Positions 1-8,759 of a stretch of 64,000 bases of DNA are shown one piece after another (within the stretch, counting starts at the first letter, position 1; every line of letters starts with the position of its first letter). Where the stretch lies: NCBI RefSeq assembly GCF_900182815.1, contig NZ_FXUA01000003.1, positions 434,001 through 498,000 of the forward strand, read 5' to 3'. This stretch comes from Algoriphagus winogradskyi. GTDB lineage: Bacteria; Bacteroidota; Bacteroidia; Cytophagales; Cyclobacteriaceae. Under the pieces are notes generated by a model. That model saw only the letters and a program-made list of their open reading frames with translations. It had not been told where the DNA came from and did no database searches. Position numbers and translations under genes: made by a program.

Positions 1-681
1 TCTGGTAATATCTCTTCAGTAGGCGGAAATGAAGCTAAACCAGGTATTAGCGTCGGAACAGATGTTGGCCTTTATTATTCTAAACCAATTTTCGCTGGAG
101 CTAAAGACGCAAACTTCTCTTGGGGACTTAGCATCACAAATATTGGCCCTAAAATCACCTATAATTCAGCTGATGATTTAGATTACATTCCTACCAACTT
201 GAAAGTAGGAACTGCTTATTCCATAGACCTTGACGCTGTGAATACTTTGACTTTTGCGTTAGATCTCAATAAACTTTTGGTTCCTACACCACCAATCTAT
301 GCTACCAATGAAGACGGGACCTTGGAAACAGATGAAAATGGAAATCTTATCATAGAACCTGGAAACGGTAAAGACCCAAATCGTCCGCTTATTTCAGGCA
401 TGTTTGGCTCATTTGCAGATGCTCCAGGGGGATTTTCTGAAGAAATGCAGGAGATTACGATTTCTTTTGGAGTTGAATATAACTACGACGATAAATTTGC
501 ATTACGTACTGGATATTTTTATGAGAATCCAAATAAAGGCGGCAGAAAATACTTCACAATGGGTGTAGGTTTCGACTTAAAAAGGCTTGGATTTGACTTT
601 TCATACCTGGTACCCCAACAACAAAATCACCCACTCGCAGAGACATTACGATTCTCTTTGATGTATAATATCCCCAATTAA
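1..681 (+). CDS. porV: PorV/LptO-type outer membrane protein, C-terminal part
   Basis: The reading frame is open from the first base, so the start lies outside the window; 226 codons are visible. The translation is an outer-membrane beta-barrel end: alternating aromatic strands such as FALRTGYFYENP and FTMGVGFDLKRLGFDFSYLVP, finishing in a hydrophobic strand (RFSLMYNIPN). This matches the PorV family, the barrel that shuttles type IX secretion cargo to the PorU sortase at the cell surface (family knowledge). PorU often precedes it, but that region is not visible. The next gene starts two bases after the stop, so the two may be co-transcribed. The family call is fairly firm; the exact paralogue is less certain. 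Confidence 0.82.
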   Translation, partial: SGNISSVGGNEAKPGISVGTDVGLYYSKPIFAGAKDANFSWGLSITNIGPKITYNSADDLDYIPTNLKVGTAYSIDLDAVNTLTFALDLNKLLVPTPPIYATNEDGTLETDENGNLIIEPGNGKDPNRPLISGMFGSFADAPGGFSEEMQEITISFGVEYNYDDKFALRTGYFYENPNKGGRKYFTMGVGFDLKRLGFDFSYLVPQQQNHPLAETLRFSLMYNIPN

Positions 682-683
682 TA

Positions 684-1955
684 ATGTTATTAGACAGGTC
701 AAAGGCTCCGGATTTTAACGTTCCAGAGGATTTTGAACTATTGCCACCTTTGGAACTTAAACTTTCCAATGGTGCTAAGTTCTTTTTTGTACCCACTCCA
801 GGCTTGGAGGCAACTAAAATTGATGTACTCTGCAAAGGTCAGCGAGCATCACTTCCGCTTGAGCAAACCCTTGTTTCCTCATTCACTCTTCAGATGTTAC
901 AGGAAGGCACAAAAACTAAAAGCGCGGGTGCAATAGCTGAGTTTTTTGATTTTTATGCTTCTGAAGTCCACCCAATTCAAACTTATTCTCATGAAGGTTT
1001 GGGTCTATTGTCCACCAAAAAACATCTCAACGTTGTTTTAAAAGAGTTCTTATCCTTGTTCATGGAGGCAACTTTCCCGCAGGATATGCTGGAAAAACGC
1101 CAGTCTCAGAGAAAACTCAGCATCAAATTAGAAAAGGAGAAAACAGCTTCGAGAGCAAGTCAATTATTCAGAAAATGCCTTTTTGGAGCTAATCACCCCT
1201 ATGGTGTTGAAGTTAACGAAAGCCATGTTGAAAGCATCACTAGAGATCTTTTGGTTTCTTACTACAACGATATGTTATGGCAAGATTTAGAAATTTTTGT
1301 TACAGGGGATTTTGATTCAAAGGAACTTGAGAGCCTTTGCAAACTACTAGGAGACCTACCAAACCGGGAAGTAGTGGAATCCGTACTTTTGCCAAGTATT
1401 AACACCTTAATGGCAGTAACAGAACCAAGAGATAAGTCTGTACAAAGCAGTATTCGCATAGGAAATTGGTCTATCCCCCAAACGCACCCTGACTTCATTG
1501 CCCTCTCGGTGTTCAACACTATTTTAGGAGGGTATTTCGGCTCCCGATTAGTTAAAAATATACGAGAGGACAAAGGTCATACCTATGGCATTTTTTCATC
1601 ATTAGCCGAAATTGGAGATGCTCATTATTGGGTAATATCAGCCGATGTTCAAAAAGAGTTTTATTTAGATGTGATTGAAGAGATTTACCACGAAATCAAA
1701 AAATTGACTGAAGATGGAGTCAATGGGCAGGAATTAGAAGTGGTTCGAAACTATCTAATCGGACAAATGTTGAAGCAATTCAGTACTTCATTTGACTTAA
1801 TTGATAGGTTCAAGGCTGTTCATCACTCAGGAATGGATTTCGATTATTATGCTCGGAAATTGGCATTTTTAAAGAAATTTACTTCGGAAGAAATAAAGAA
1901 TGTAGGAAAAAAATACTTTAGCAATACACCCTATATAGAAGTGGTAGTCGGCTGA
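684..1955 (+). CDS. M16-family peptidase homologue, zinc motif absent
   Basis: A 423-residue protein with the two-lobed M16 (pitrilysin/processing peptidase) layout. The N-terminal lobe lacks the HxxEH zinc motif. The C-terminal lobe keeps the substrate-contact segment VKNIREDKGHTYGIFSS, which in non-catalytic subunits contacts substrate. M16 proteins often work as an active plus an inactive subunit, and this looks like the inactive one (inference). No active partner lies in the window. No signal peptide is obvious. The start two bases after porV suggests one transcript. The stop abuts the stop of the leftward glycosyltransferase gene with no intergenic base. Confidence 0.85.
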   Translation: MLLDRSKAPDFNVPEDFELLPPLELKLSNGAKFFFVPTPGLEATKIDVLCKGQRASLPLEQTLVSSFTLQMLQEGTKTKSAGAIAEFFDFYASEVHPIQTYSHEGLGLLSTKKHLNVVLKEFLSLFMEATFPQDMLEKRQSQRKLSIKLEKEKTASRASQLFRKCLFGANHPYGVEVNESHVESITRDLLVSYYNDMLWQDLEIFVTGDFDSKELESLCKLLGDLPNREVVESVLLPSINTLMAVTEPRDKSVQSSIRIGNWSIPQTHPDFIALSVFNTILGGYFGSRLVKNIREDKGHTYGIFSSLAEIGDAHYWVISADVQKEFYLDVIEEIYHEIKKLTEDGVNGQELEVVRNYLIGQMLKQFSTSFDLIDRFKAVHHSGMDFDYYARKLAFLKKFTSEEIKNVGKKYFSNTPYIEVVVG

Positions 1956-2906
1956 TTAGGTTAGCCTAATATACAACCACGAGATATCTAACCCAGTCCA
2001 AATCCACAGTCTATATAAGCTAAATTCAAACCCCTTACAATTCATTTCAGCTGCAAGTTTTGCAAAACCTCTTGCGGATCCAAAATTCGCCGACCACAGC
2101 GCATGCTTTAGCTCATAAAACAACCTAGCCTTCAACGCCTCATCCTCTTCCGTATTTTTATTCATTTTCTTGATCTTCTCACAAACACGGAGTGTACTCG
2201 GAAGCATTTTGGAATGGTAGCGTTGATATTGTCTAGCAGATAGCGAGTTCTCATGCTTTCTTTTTAGAACTCCTATGTGATCTGAAAATAGGATAGGAAA
2301 ACCTCTAGTTAAACGTAGTTGAATATCAAAATCTTCATAAGAAAGCTCAGAATCATAGCCACCAGCTTTTTTAAGAATTTCTGCATTAAAAACTACCGTA
2401 GGAGCTGAGATATAATTTTTGCAGATAAGAGTTTCATACATTTTATTCTCTAGCGTTAACTTTTCTAATTCTCTATAATCCTCAAGATTATAAAAGGAAG
2501 TTTCTTTTCCATTTTCATCTAAAATCTTAGCATCAGAAAATACAAATGCGGCTGACGGGACCAACTTTAATTTGTCTATAGAGGCAGAAAGATGATTTGA
2601 ATACAAAAAATCATCTCCAGATAGGTCAATTACAAACTGGCTTTCAACCTGATTCAAAACTTCATTAAAAAGCTTGCAATAAGGAATAGATTCATGCTTA
2701 TATATTGCTGTAACTTGAATTTGCTCAGAATTACTCGTTACCCATTCCCTAATTATGGCTGGTGTCTTATCAGTACTTCCATTATCCACTACAATCAATT
2801 TCTTCGGCTGATAATCTTGAAGGAGCACACTGACCAAAGCCTTCTCAATCCACTTTTCATGGTTGAAAGCAATACATATCACTGTAACCTGATCAGTCCT
2901 ATACAT
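1956..2906 (-). CDS. Family 2 glycosyltransferase
   Basis: A 316-residue GT-A fold enzyme. The N-terminus shows the nucleotide-sugar binding strand VTVICIAFNHEKWIEKAL and VVDNGSTDKTP, then DLSGDDFL as the DxD-like metal site and SYEDFDIQLRL as the probable catalytic ED region. It transfers a sugar from an activated donor to a cell-surface glycan or lipid; the substrate cannot be told from sequence. It is the last gene of a leftward three-gene unit and overlaps the upstream GNAT gene by 8 bases. No membrane segment is clear, so it is probably cytoplasmic or peripheral. Confidence 0.9.
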   Translation of the reverse strand: MYRTDQVTVICIAFNHEKWIEKALVSVLLQDYQPKKLIVVDNGSTDKTPAIIREWVTSNSEQIQVTAIYKHESIPYCKLFNEVLNQVESQFVIDLSGDDFLYSNHLSASIDKLKLVPSAAFVFSDAKILDENGKETSFYNLEDYRELEKLTLENKMYETLICKNYISAPTVVFNAEILKKAGGYDSELSYEDFDIQLRLTRGFPILFSDHIGVLKRKHENSLSARQYQRYHSKMLPSTLRVCEKIKKMNKNTEEDEALKARLFYELKHALWSANFGSARGFAKLAAEMNCKGFEFSLYRLWIWTGLDISWLYIRLT

Positions 2907-3837
2907 TCTTTATCGTTTTCACCCAGGTGATTTTATTGCTTATATCATTTGAAAAGCGCGATTTAAAAAACATCAACTTATGATTGACCTCTTCATCAAG
3001 ATCTGAAGAACCTAGGTCTACAAACTCTACTTTTTGCTCTACAGCAAGCTGAAAAAGCTCATTTAGTATCAAATCACCTCCATTCTTCACGGGAATTTGA
3101 GGATTGATCGCTGACAAAAAATAATACAAGGAATTTCCGGTAAGTTTTACACTCAGCGAATAGCCAATTGCTTGGCCATTTTTGCTTAACGTGATCAGAA
3201 AATATCGATTTGGATATTCAGACACTTGCTGCACAATTCTGTTTTCATCAAGTGTTACCTCATAGCCTTTCTGAGTGTTCCAAGATTTGATGTATTTTAA
3301 AAACCCAAAGTTGGAAATCGACGAGTGACTGACTTTAATGTCTGCATTTTTTCGATTGGATTGAATCTTGGAAGATTCTTTTTGAGTCTGTTTTTTAATT
3401 TTCTTTTTCCCAATAAAAAAATGATGACTAAGCACTTTTGCTTGATCAAAACCACACTTCCCTAAAAGATAATTTATCAAATCAGTATGAGGCTCGTAAG
3501 GTTTTGGGGCTTGGGATAGAGTTATTGATTTTACTCCTCTATGGCGCAAATCCTCAACAACAGCAAAGATAAAAGATTCCAATGAGGCTGAACTAAGGCT
3601 ATCTACTATCCAAAAACCGCCAAAGGGTGATTTGGGAATTGAAATTGCTTCACCTGTTTTAGTGATTGCAAAAGTGATTAGCGCTTTTGTCTTTTTCTTT
3701 TTCTCCCAGATAAAATCAAGTTGGTCCTGACAGTCACCAATTAGGGTATTACCTAAGAAAAAGTCTTTTTCCTCATTCAAAGAGGAAACAACCCTTAGTT
3801 CGTGAAGATCACTTGTCCCCTTTTTGAAGCTTTCCAA
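2899..3837 (-). CDS. GNAT/FemAB-like acyltransferase
   Basis: A 312-residue protein. The C-terminal part (about residues 190-310) reads like the acyltransferase half of FemAB-type GNAT proteins: NRYFLITLSKNGQAIGYSL, then GGDLILNELFQLAVEQ and LGSSDLDEE...LMFFKSRFS. The N-terminal half has SPFGGFWI, typical of the first GNAT lobe in this group. Residues 148-170 are a basic linker rich in Lys and Gln. It probably adds an acyl group to a sugar or aminoacyl acceptor in glycan assembly; the neighbours (sugar ketoisomerase-type cupin and glycosyltransferase) support an N-acylated amino sugar (inference). It overlaps both neighbours (29 bases upstream, 8 downstream), so translation is coupled. Confidence 0.7.
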   Translation of the reverse strand: MESFKKGTSDLHELRVVSSLNEEKDFFLGNTLIGDCQDQLDFIWEKKKKTKALITFAITKTGEAISIPKSPFGGFWIVDSLSSASLESFIFAVVEDLRHRGVKSITLSQAPKPYEPHTDLINYLLGKCGFDQAKVLSHHFFIGKKKIKKQTQKESSKIQSNRKNADIKVSHSSISNFGFLKYIKSWNTQKGYEVTLDENRIVQQVSEYPNRYFLITLSKNGQAIGYSLSVKLTGNSLYYFLSAINPQIPVKNGGDLILNELFQLAVEQKVEFVDLGSSDLDEEVNHKLMFFKSRFSNDISNKITWVKTIKNV

Positions 3838-4234
3838 AATAGTCTAGGTCTCTGATGTAATCATCTTCTGAAAAAGCCTGATCTGACATACCAAGTAATA
3901 CCGAGTTGGATGTAAATCTGGCAACTAACCAATGTAAGGGAGGAATATAAACAGCTTGTTCCGGGGAGCTAAGTTCGAACTTAAAGACCTCGCCTTGTAC
4001 CGACTGAATGTCCAGAAATATCTTTCCTGCCACTGCTACAATTACCTGTGATTCTTGCCAATGAGCGTGATTGCCTCGGCTCTCCCCTTCCTGCACTCCG
4101 TATATCCAAAAACATCGCTGAATCCCTTCAGGAAAGAGATCCAAATTCTCCCAAAAGGAAAGACTTCCAGTTTCCTTGGAGTTCCCTGGCAAAGTGAAAA
4201 GATAAGGCGATTTTGCGGTAACAGATTCAGGCAT
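3809..4234 (-). CDS. FdtA/QdtA-like cupin, probable dTDP-keto-sugar isomerase
   Basis: A 141-residue single-domain cupin. The pattern RGNHAHWQESQ, the IPPLHWL turn and the tail DDYIRDLDYF are the marks of the FdtA/QdtA/WxcM C-terminal family, which converts dTDP-4-keto-6-deoxyglucose to a 3-keto isomer before transamination. The usual partners (rmlA, rmlB, an aminotransferase) are absent here, so they must be elsewhere or the substrate differs. GGAGG lies 12 bases before the ATG, a longer than usual spacing. It is the first gene of the leftward sugar unit and overlaps the GNAT gene by 29 bases. Confidence 0.8.
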   Translation of the reverse strand: MPESVTAKSPYLFTLPGNSKETGSLSFWENLDLFPEGIQRCFWIYGVQEGESRGNHAHWQESQVIVAVAGKIFLDIQSVQGEVFKFELSSPEQAVYIPPLHWLVARFTSNSVLLGMSDQAFSEDDYIRDLDYFGKLQKGDK

Positions 4235-4328
4235 TCTTCTTTTTTTCCTCCCGATAAAAGTAAGTTAATTCGAATGGATAACCTGTTACCTAGTTGTTAA
4301 TTTTCTAAATTCGCTGCACATCAACTTA

Positions 4329-4964
4329 ATGAAATCCATGTCAGACCTCGGAGACGAGTCAACATTCGAAGATACATTTTTTACCGTGCGCAGAAGCAGT
4401 GAAGGGCTTTATAAGGATAGAAGTAGTAAGTTTTTCTATTTTTCATTTCCGGTTAAAAATGAAGAAGAAATCAAAACTCACCTAGCAGAGCTAAGAAAAA
4501 AGTACTATGACGCTCGGCATCATTGCTTTGCCTGGGCTCTGGGTAAAGATGCAGACCAATTTAGAGCAAATGATGATGGAGAGCCTAATCATTCTGCCGG
4601 AGATCCCATTTTGGGACAAATCAGATCAAATAATTTAACTAACATTCTAATCGTAGTGGTTCGCTATTTTGGCGGAACAAAACTGGGAATGGGAGGATTA
4701 ATTCAGGCCTACAAAACCTCCGCTGCTTTAGCGATAGAAGCAAATGAAATTATCGAAGAGCGAGTAAAAATTTCCGTCTCCATTCAATTCCCCTACCCCG
4801 TGATGAACGATGTGATGAAACTCATCAAAATCCATGACCTTCAAATTCTGTCTCAAGAAATGACCTTAGGCTGCGAAATGAAGTTAGAATTCAGAAAAGG
4901 ATTAGAAGAGCTGATTATTAGTTCACTTGAGGAAATAAAAGATTTGGAGTTAACCGTTATTTAA
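4329..4964 (+). CDS. yigZ: YigZ/IMPACT family protein
   Basis: A 211-residue protein with the Impact N-terminal domain: RSSKFFYFSFPV, then DARHHCFAWALG, DDGEPNHSAGDPIL and the signature VVRYFGGTKLGMGGLIQAYK. The C-terminal ~75 residues fit the DUF1949 ferredoxin-like domain. Length is typical. The family is linked to translation and the eukaryotic homologue binds the eIF2-kinase activator GCN1; the bacterial role is not settled. An alternative start five codons later (second Met) is possible. The 3' end overlaps the convergent exonuclease gene by 8 bases. Confidence 0.92.
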   Translation: MKSMSDLGDESTFEDTFFTVRRSSEGLYKDRSSKFFYFSFPVKNEEEIKTHLAELRKKYYDARHHCFAWALGKDADQFRANDDGEPNHSAGDPILGQIRSNNLTNILIVVVRYFGGTKLGMGGLIQAYKTSAALAIEANEIIEERVKISVSIQFPYPVMNDVMKLIKIHDLQILSQEMTLGCEMKLEFRKGLEELIISSLEEIKDLELTVI

Positions 4965-5556
4965 ACAACTCGTCTAAATACCCTTCAGCTTTGAGCTTTT
5001 TGAATATTTCTAAACATCCCCAGGCATCTGTGGCGGCATAGCGCTGCTGCTTAACAGTCAACTTTTCTGCCTCCCAGTTAGAAACTTGTTCAGACTTGGA
5101 AATGCGGATCCCTAATACCATCGCACAAAGATTTCTCACTCCTATATTGATAAATCCAACTCTTTTCAACTCATCGTTTAGGTCAAAAAATGAGTTTGCA
5201 TAAAATGAATCTGTCAATTTGGCTAAGCCTTTGATATCGTCGTGAACAGCCGCTCCCACTTTCACAATACTTTCTTTTTCCAGAATATTCCGAATAGAAT
5301 CTGGAAAGCCTATTTCATTCAATCTAAAAAGAAAAGCTTGAGTAGAGGTTGACAATTGCAATAAGGAAACCTGATTTGTTACTCCCTTTTTAAAAGCTGG
5401 TTTTGTCTCTGTATCAAAGCCGAGGACGCGTTGCTGAACCAGAAATTCTGCGACTTCCTCTACATCTTCAAGTTTATCGATTAAAAACATCTCACCCTCA
5501 AACTGTCCTAGTGGAAGGTTATTTACCTCTTCTTTTGTAATTTTTAATGGAATCAT
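4957..5556 (-). CDS. DEDDy 3'-5' exonuclease domain protein (RNase D-like)
   Basis: A 199-residue single-domain exonuclease. The catalytic set is visible: D48 and E50 in GFDTETKP, D106/D107 in AVHDDIKG, and Y173 with D177 in YAATDAWG, giving the DEDDy pattern. It lacks the HRDC domains of full RNase D, so it is the short form common in Bacteroidota. It should trim RNA or DNA 3' ends in the cytoplasm; which nucleic acid is unknown. Its start overlaps the end of the NhaC gene by 4 bases, suggesting coupled translation. Confidence 0.9.
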   Translation of the reverse strand: MIPLKITKEEVNNLPLGQFEGEMFLIDKLEDVEEVAEFLVQQRVLGFDTETKPAFKKGVTNQVSLLQLSTSTQAFLFRLNEIGFPDSIRNILEKESIVKVGAAVHDDIKGLAKLTDSFYANSFFDLNDELKRVGFINIGVRNLCAMVLGIRISKSEQVSNWEAEKLTVKQQRYAATDAWGCLEIFKKLKAEGYLDELFK

Positions 5557-7025
5557 ACCAACTTTTCTTCTTCTACTTCTTCTACTTCATCATAATAGGT
5601 GATTCCTATTTTGAAATAGCCATATAGAATGGTCATAAAAGGACTAATAATATTAAAAAAACAATAGGGAGCATACGTTAATGTAGCAACTCCTAAAACT
5701 GAAGCTTGAGTAGCTCCACACGTATTCCAAGGCACCAAAACGGATGTTACAGTCCCTGAATCCTCCAAAGTTCTACTGAGGTTTTCAGGCGCCAACCCTC
5801 TCTTCTTATAGACATCTGCATACATTCTTCCCGGTACCAAAATAGCCAAATACTGATCTGAAGTAGTGATATTGAAGAATACGCAAGTGGCGACAGTCGA
5901 TGCGATCAATGACCCTATACTGTGGACTTTTTGGATAACAGCTTCTGCCAAAACGCGTAGCATACCACTTTCTTCCATTATTCCGCCAAATACCATAGCT
6001 GCGATAATCAACCAGATAGTGTACATCATCCCTGCCATGCCGCTGGTCACCAGCAGTTCATTTACCACATCATTTGTAGTCGAAATACTGATTTCTCCGT
6101 ATAGTGACATCATCACTGCCTTAAAGCTTTGATAGGCGTAGGAAGCATTTTCTGCCGCAATCAGTCGAATGATTTCTGGCTGAAAAATCACTGCAAATAG
6201 CCCTCCCAACAAGGCACCAGTCAATAAAGCCGGGATAGCCGGGATTTTTTTGATAATCATGAAAATTACCACTACAGGAACAATAAACAGCCAACCTGTA
6301 ATATTAAATTTCTCGAGAATAACATTCGAAATAGCCTGCACGTTATTCACATCTCCACTGGCCTCATAATTCAATCCAATCACAATAAAGATGATGAGTG
6401 TGATTGTAATTGATGGAATTGTGGTTTTCGCCATGTAACGAATGTGAGTGAACAAATCTGTACCAGCCATAGCTGGTGCAAGATTGGTAGTATCTGAAAG
6501 TGGGGACATTTTATCTCCGAAATAAGCTCCAGAAATTATAGCTCCAGCTATAACCCCCTCTTCAAACCCCAACGCTTTACCAATCCCTAATAAAGCCACC
6601 CCTACCGTGGCAACTGTAGTCCAGCTACTGCCAGTAGCCACAGAAACAATGGCGCTAACTATACATGCTGCAACCAAGAAAATTGTGGGACTTAAAATCT
6701 GAAGTCCATAATAAATCATTGCCGGAACAATCCCACTCAATAGCCACGTGCCAGCCAATGCCCCTATCAAAAACAAAATCAGAATACTGGACATAGCAGC
6801 ACTTATGCTTTTAATCATCCCATCCTGAAGTGTCTCCCAATTAAACCCTAAACGATAAATCGCTACTAAAGCTGCGACCATCGAAGAGAGAATAAGTACT
6901 ATTTGATTGGAACCTGAAAGACCATCTGTGCCGAAAACCTGAATATTTAAAACCAATAAGACGATCAAAAAAACCAGGGGGATTAGTGCGTCAAAAACTT
7001 TTGGAGAACGATTAAAGCCTTGCAT
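5553..7025 (-). CDS. nhaC: NhaC-type Na+/H+ antiporter
   Basis: A 490-residue inner membrane protein with about eleven to twelve hydrophobic segments. Recognisable NhaC features include TGSSWTTVATVGVALLGIG, GAIISGAYFGDKMSPLSDTTNLAPAMAGTDLFTHIRYM and the C-terminal TSDQYLAILVPGRMY and VLVPWNTCGATQ. It exchanges internal Na+ for external H+ and, in related proteins, may carry malate/lactate with the ions. Sodium export fits a marine or brackish habitat. The C-terminus ends in an acidic tail (DEVEEVEEEK). It is the upstream member of a two-gene unit with the exonuclease. Confidence 0.93.
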   Translation of the reverse strand: MQGFNRSPKVFDALIPLVFLIVLLVLNIQVFGTDGLSGSNQIVLILSSMVAALVAIYRLGFNWETLQDGMIKSISAAMSSILILFLIGALAGTWLLSGIVPAMIYYGLQILSPTIFLVAACIVSAIVSVATGSSWTTVATVGVALLGIGKALGFEEGVIAGAIISGAYFGDKMSPLSDTTNLAPAMAGTDLFTHIRYMAKTTIPSITITLIIFIVIGLNYEASGDVNNVQAISNVILEKFNITGWLFIVPVVVIFMIIKKIPAIPALLTGALLGGLFAVIFQPEIIRLIAAENASYAYQSFKAVMMSLYGEISISTTNDVVNELLVTSGMAGMMYTIWLIIAAMVFGGIMEESGMLRVLAEAVIQKVHSIGSLIASTVATCVFFNITTSDQYLAILVPGRMYADVYKKRGLAPENLSRTLEDSGTVTSVLVPWNTCGATQASVLGVATLTYAPYCFFNIISPFMTILYGYFKIGITYYDEVEEVEEEKLV

Positions 7026-7075
7026 TAAAAGGGATTTGGTGGATTAAGGAGTTGAATCTAATGAAAAAATATTAA

Positions 7076-8203
7076 TTACATCTTGGACAAAAGGGCAGAA
7101 AGCTCCTTTCCAACTTGCCAACCAATCGCCACACCCATTCCGCCTAAACGAACCGCAGCAACAGTATTTACACCTAATTGTTGAATAATAGGAGATTTAA
7201 TTTTACCAAAAGCCATTATTCCAGTCCATTTCATATCCCAAGCAATAGTTTTACTAGGAAATATTACCTCAGTTGCCAATTTTTCCAAGTGAGATTTTAT
7301 TTTCGGATTTACTTCAAATTCAGTACTTTTTTCACCCTCAAAATCCTTATTCCTTGCTCCACCTAGAAGTAGTCTTCCGTCAATCTGACGAAAATAGACA
7401 TAACCTCTATCCATATGGAAGGTACCTTTCCATGGGATTTTAAAATCCAAAGGTTCGGACAAAAGGATCAACCCTCTGCCAGGTTGAATGTCTGACTCCG
7501 CCCAAAGTTTCTTGGTGAAGGCATTCGTACAAATAGCAATTTTATTGGCTTTAAACTCCATATTGATTTCTCCTGCACCATCTTCTGCCAAGACTATTCC
7601 TTCATCTTTCAGAATTTCACAAACTGATATACCTGTTAATATTCGTACACCTAGTTCCTGTGCCAATTTCCATAGGGAGGTCATGTACAGCCCAGGGTCA
7701 AGTTCTCCTTCAAATTTATTTTTGACTATGTAATTGATTTGATCAGCAAAACCCATTTTCTCGCGATTCTTCACAAGCGAAAAAACATCTTCTTTAAATA
7801 TTGGCCTGAGAATTTTATTCACAGCACCCATCTGATCTAACGCTTCGCTCTGGCTCTCCTCCAAAAGTTCGTATCCATTCGACTGCACATATCCAAGATT
7901 TTTAGCGCCAAACTGCTTTTCGATGGCCATAAGGCCCCTATATCTACGCTCTACAAGCGCGAGAATCTCATCTTGGGTCATGTGCCAAAAATCATCCAAT
8001 ATCTCCGTCAAACTCCCAAAACATGCAAATCCTGCATTTTTGGTGCTTGCACCAGTAGGAAATACACCTCGTTCCAATACAAGAATATTTGAACGGGGGT
8101 GTTTCGCTTTAAAATGGATAGCGGTAGAAAGACCAACAAAGCCAGATCCTACTACTATGAGGTCGTACTCAAGAAAGTGTTTTTTCTCCCAATAACTGAA
8201 CAT
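7076..8203 (-). CDS. FAD-dependent amine/D-amino acid oxidase family protein
   Basis: A 375-residue DAO-family oxidoreductase. The FAD-binding Rossmann motif is at residues 14-23 (LIVVGSGFVGLS), followed by VLERGVFPTGASTKNAGFACFG, typical of glycine/D-amino acid oxidase relatives where the TGASTKNAGF loop binds FAD. The C-terminal GLILLSEPL and WTGIMAFG segments continue the fold. It oxidises a secondary amine or amino acid, reducing FAD; the substrate is unknown. It is a monocistron divergent from the Mpo1-like gene, with a 76-base shared upstream region. Confidence 0.88.
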   Translation of the reverse strand: MFSYWEKKHFLEYDLIVVGSGFVGLSTAIHFKAKHPRSNILVLERGVFPTGASTKNAGFACFGSLTEILDDFWHMTQDEILALVERRYRGLMAIEKQFGAKNLGYVQSNGYELLEESQSEALDQMGAVNKILRPIFKEDVFSLVKNREKMGFADQINYIVKNKFEGELDPGLYMTSLWKLAQELGVRILTGISVCEILKDEGIVLAEDGAGEINMEFKANKIAICTNAFTKKLWAESDIQPGRGLILLSEPLDFKIPWKGTFHMDRGYVYFRQIDGRLLLGGARNKDFEGEKSTEFEVNPKIKSHLEKLATEVIFPSKTIAWDMKWTGIMAFGKIKSPIIQQLGVNTVAAVRLGGMGVAIGWQVGKELSALLSKM

Positions 8204-8279
8204 TTCGATTTTAAGAAAAAAGGAATTAAAATAGATTTAGTATTTTAATTCAATCTAAGCGATATAATCCCAAAATACC

Positions 8280-8759
8280 ATGAGAAAAATCGATGAGTTA
8301 TTCCACGAGTATGGTCAGAGTCATCAAAACATGACCAATAAGCTTATTCACTGGGTTTGCGTGCCTGCTATTTTTTTCAGTATTGTCGGGCTTATATTTA
8401 GTATTCCCTCGGATCCACTACCTAATCTCCTTCCATTCCTTGAAAATTTTGCCAATTGGGCGACGGTGGTGTTGACCCTTGTCTTGATATATTACCTCAT
8501 GCTTTCTATACCGCTTACCTTAGGAATGTTTCTATTTTCTGCCGTGTGTTTAGCATTAGCCAATTTTATAAATCTGTATTTTCCAGGGAAACTATGGATG
8601 ATTAGCCTTGGGTTGTTTATTTTGGCCTGGATCATGCAGTTTTATGGACATAAGATTGAAGGTAAAAAACCCACATTCTTGAAAGACCTTCAGTTTTTGC
8701 TGATTGGTCCAGCATGGTTGATGCACTTTATATACAAAAAGTGGGGACTTGCTTATTGA
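8280..8759 (+). CDS. Mpo1/DUF962-like membrane protein
   Basis: A 159-residue protein that begins MRKIDELFHEYGQSHQNMTNKLIHW, the conserved start of the Mpo1 (YGL010w/DUF962) family, followed by four hydrophobic segments (about residues 25-43, 58-78, 80-98, 108-125). The yeast member is an iron-dependent dioxygenase that shortens 2-hydroxy fatty acids; conserved His residues at the N-terminus and in FYGHKIEGKKPTFL fit metal binding. By analogy it may act on hydroxy fatty acids, which are abundant in Bacteroidota sphingolipids (inference). It converges on and overlaps the patatin gene by 7 bases. Confidence 0.85.
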   Translation: MRKIDELFHEYGQSHQNMTNKLIHWVCVPAIFFSIVGLIFSIPSDPLPNLLPFLENFANWATVVLTLVLIYYLMLSIPLTLGMFLFSAVCLALANFINLYFPGKLWMISLGLFILAWIMQFYGHKIEGKKPTFLKDLQFLLIGPAWLMHFIYKKWGLAY

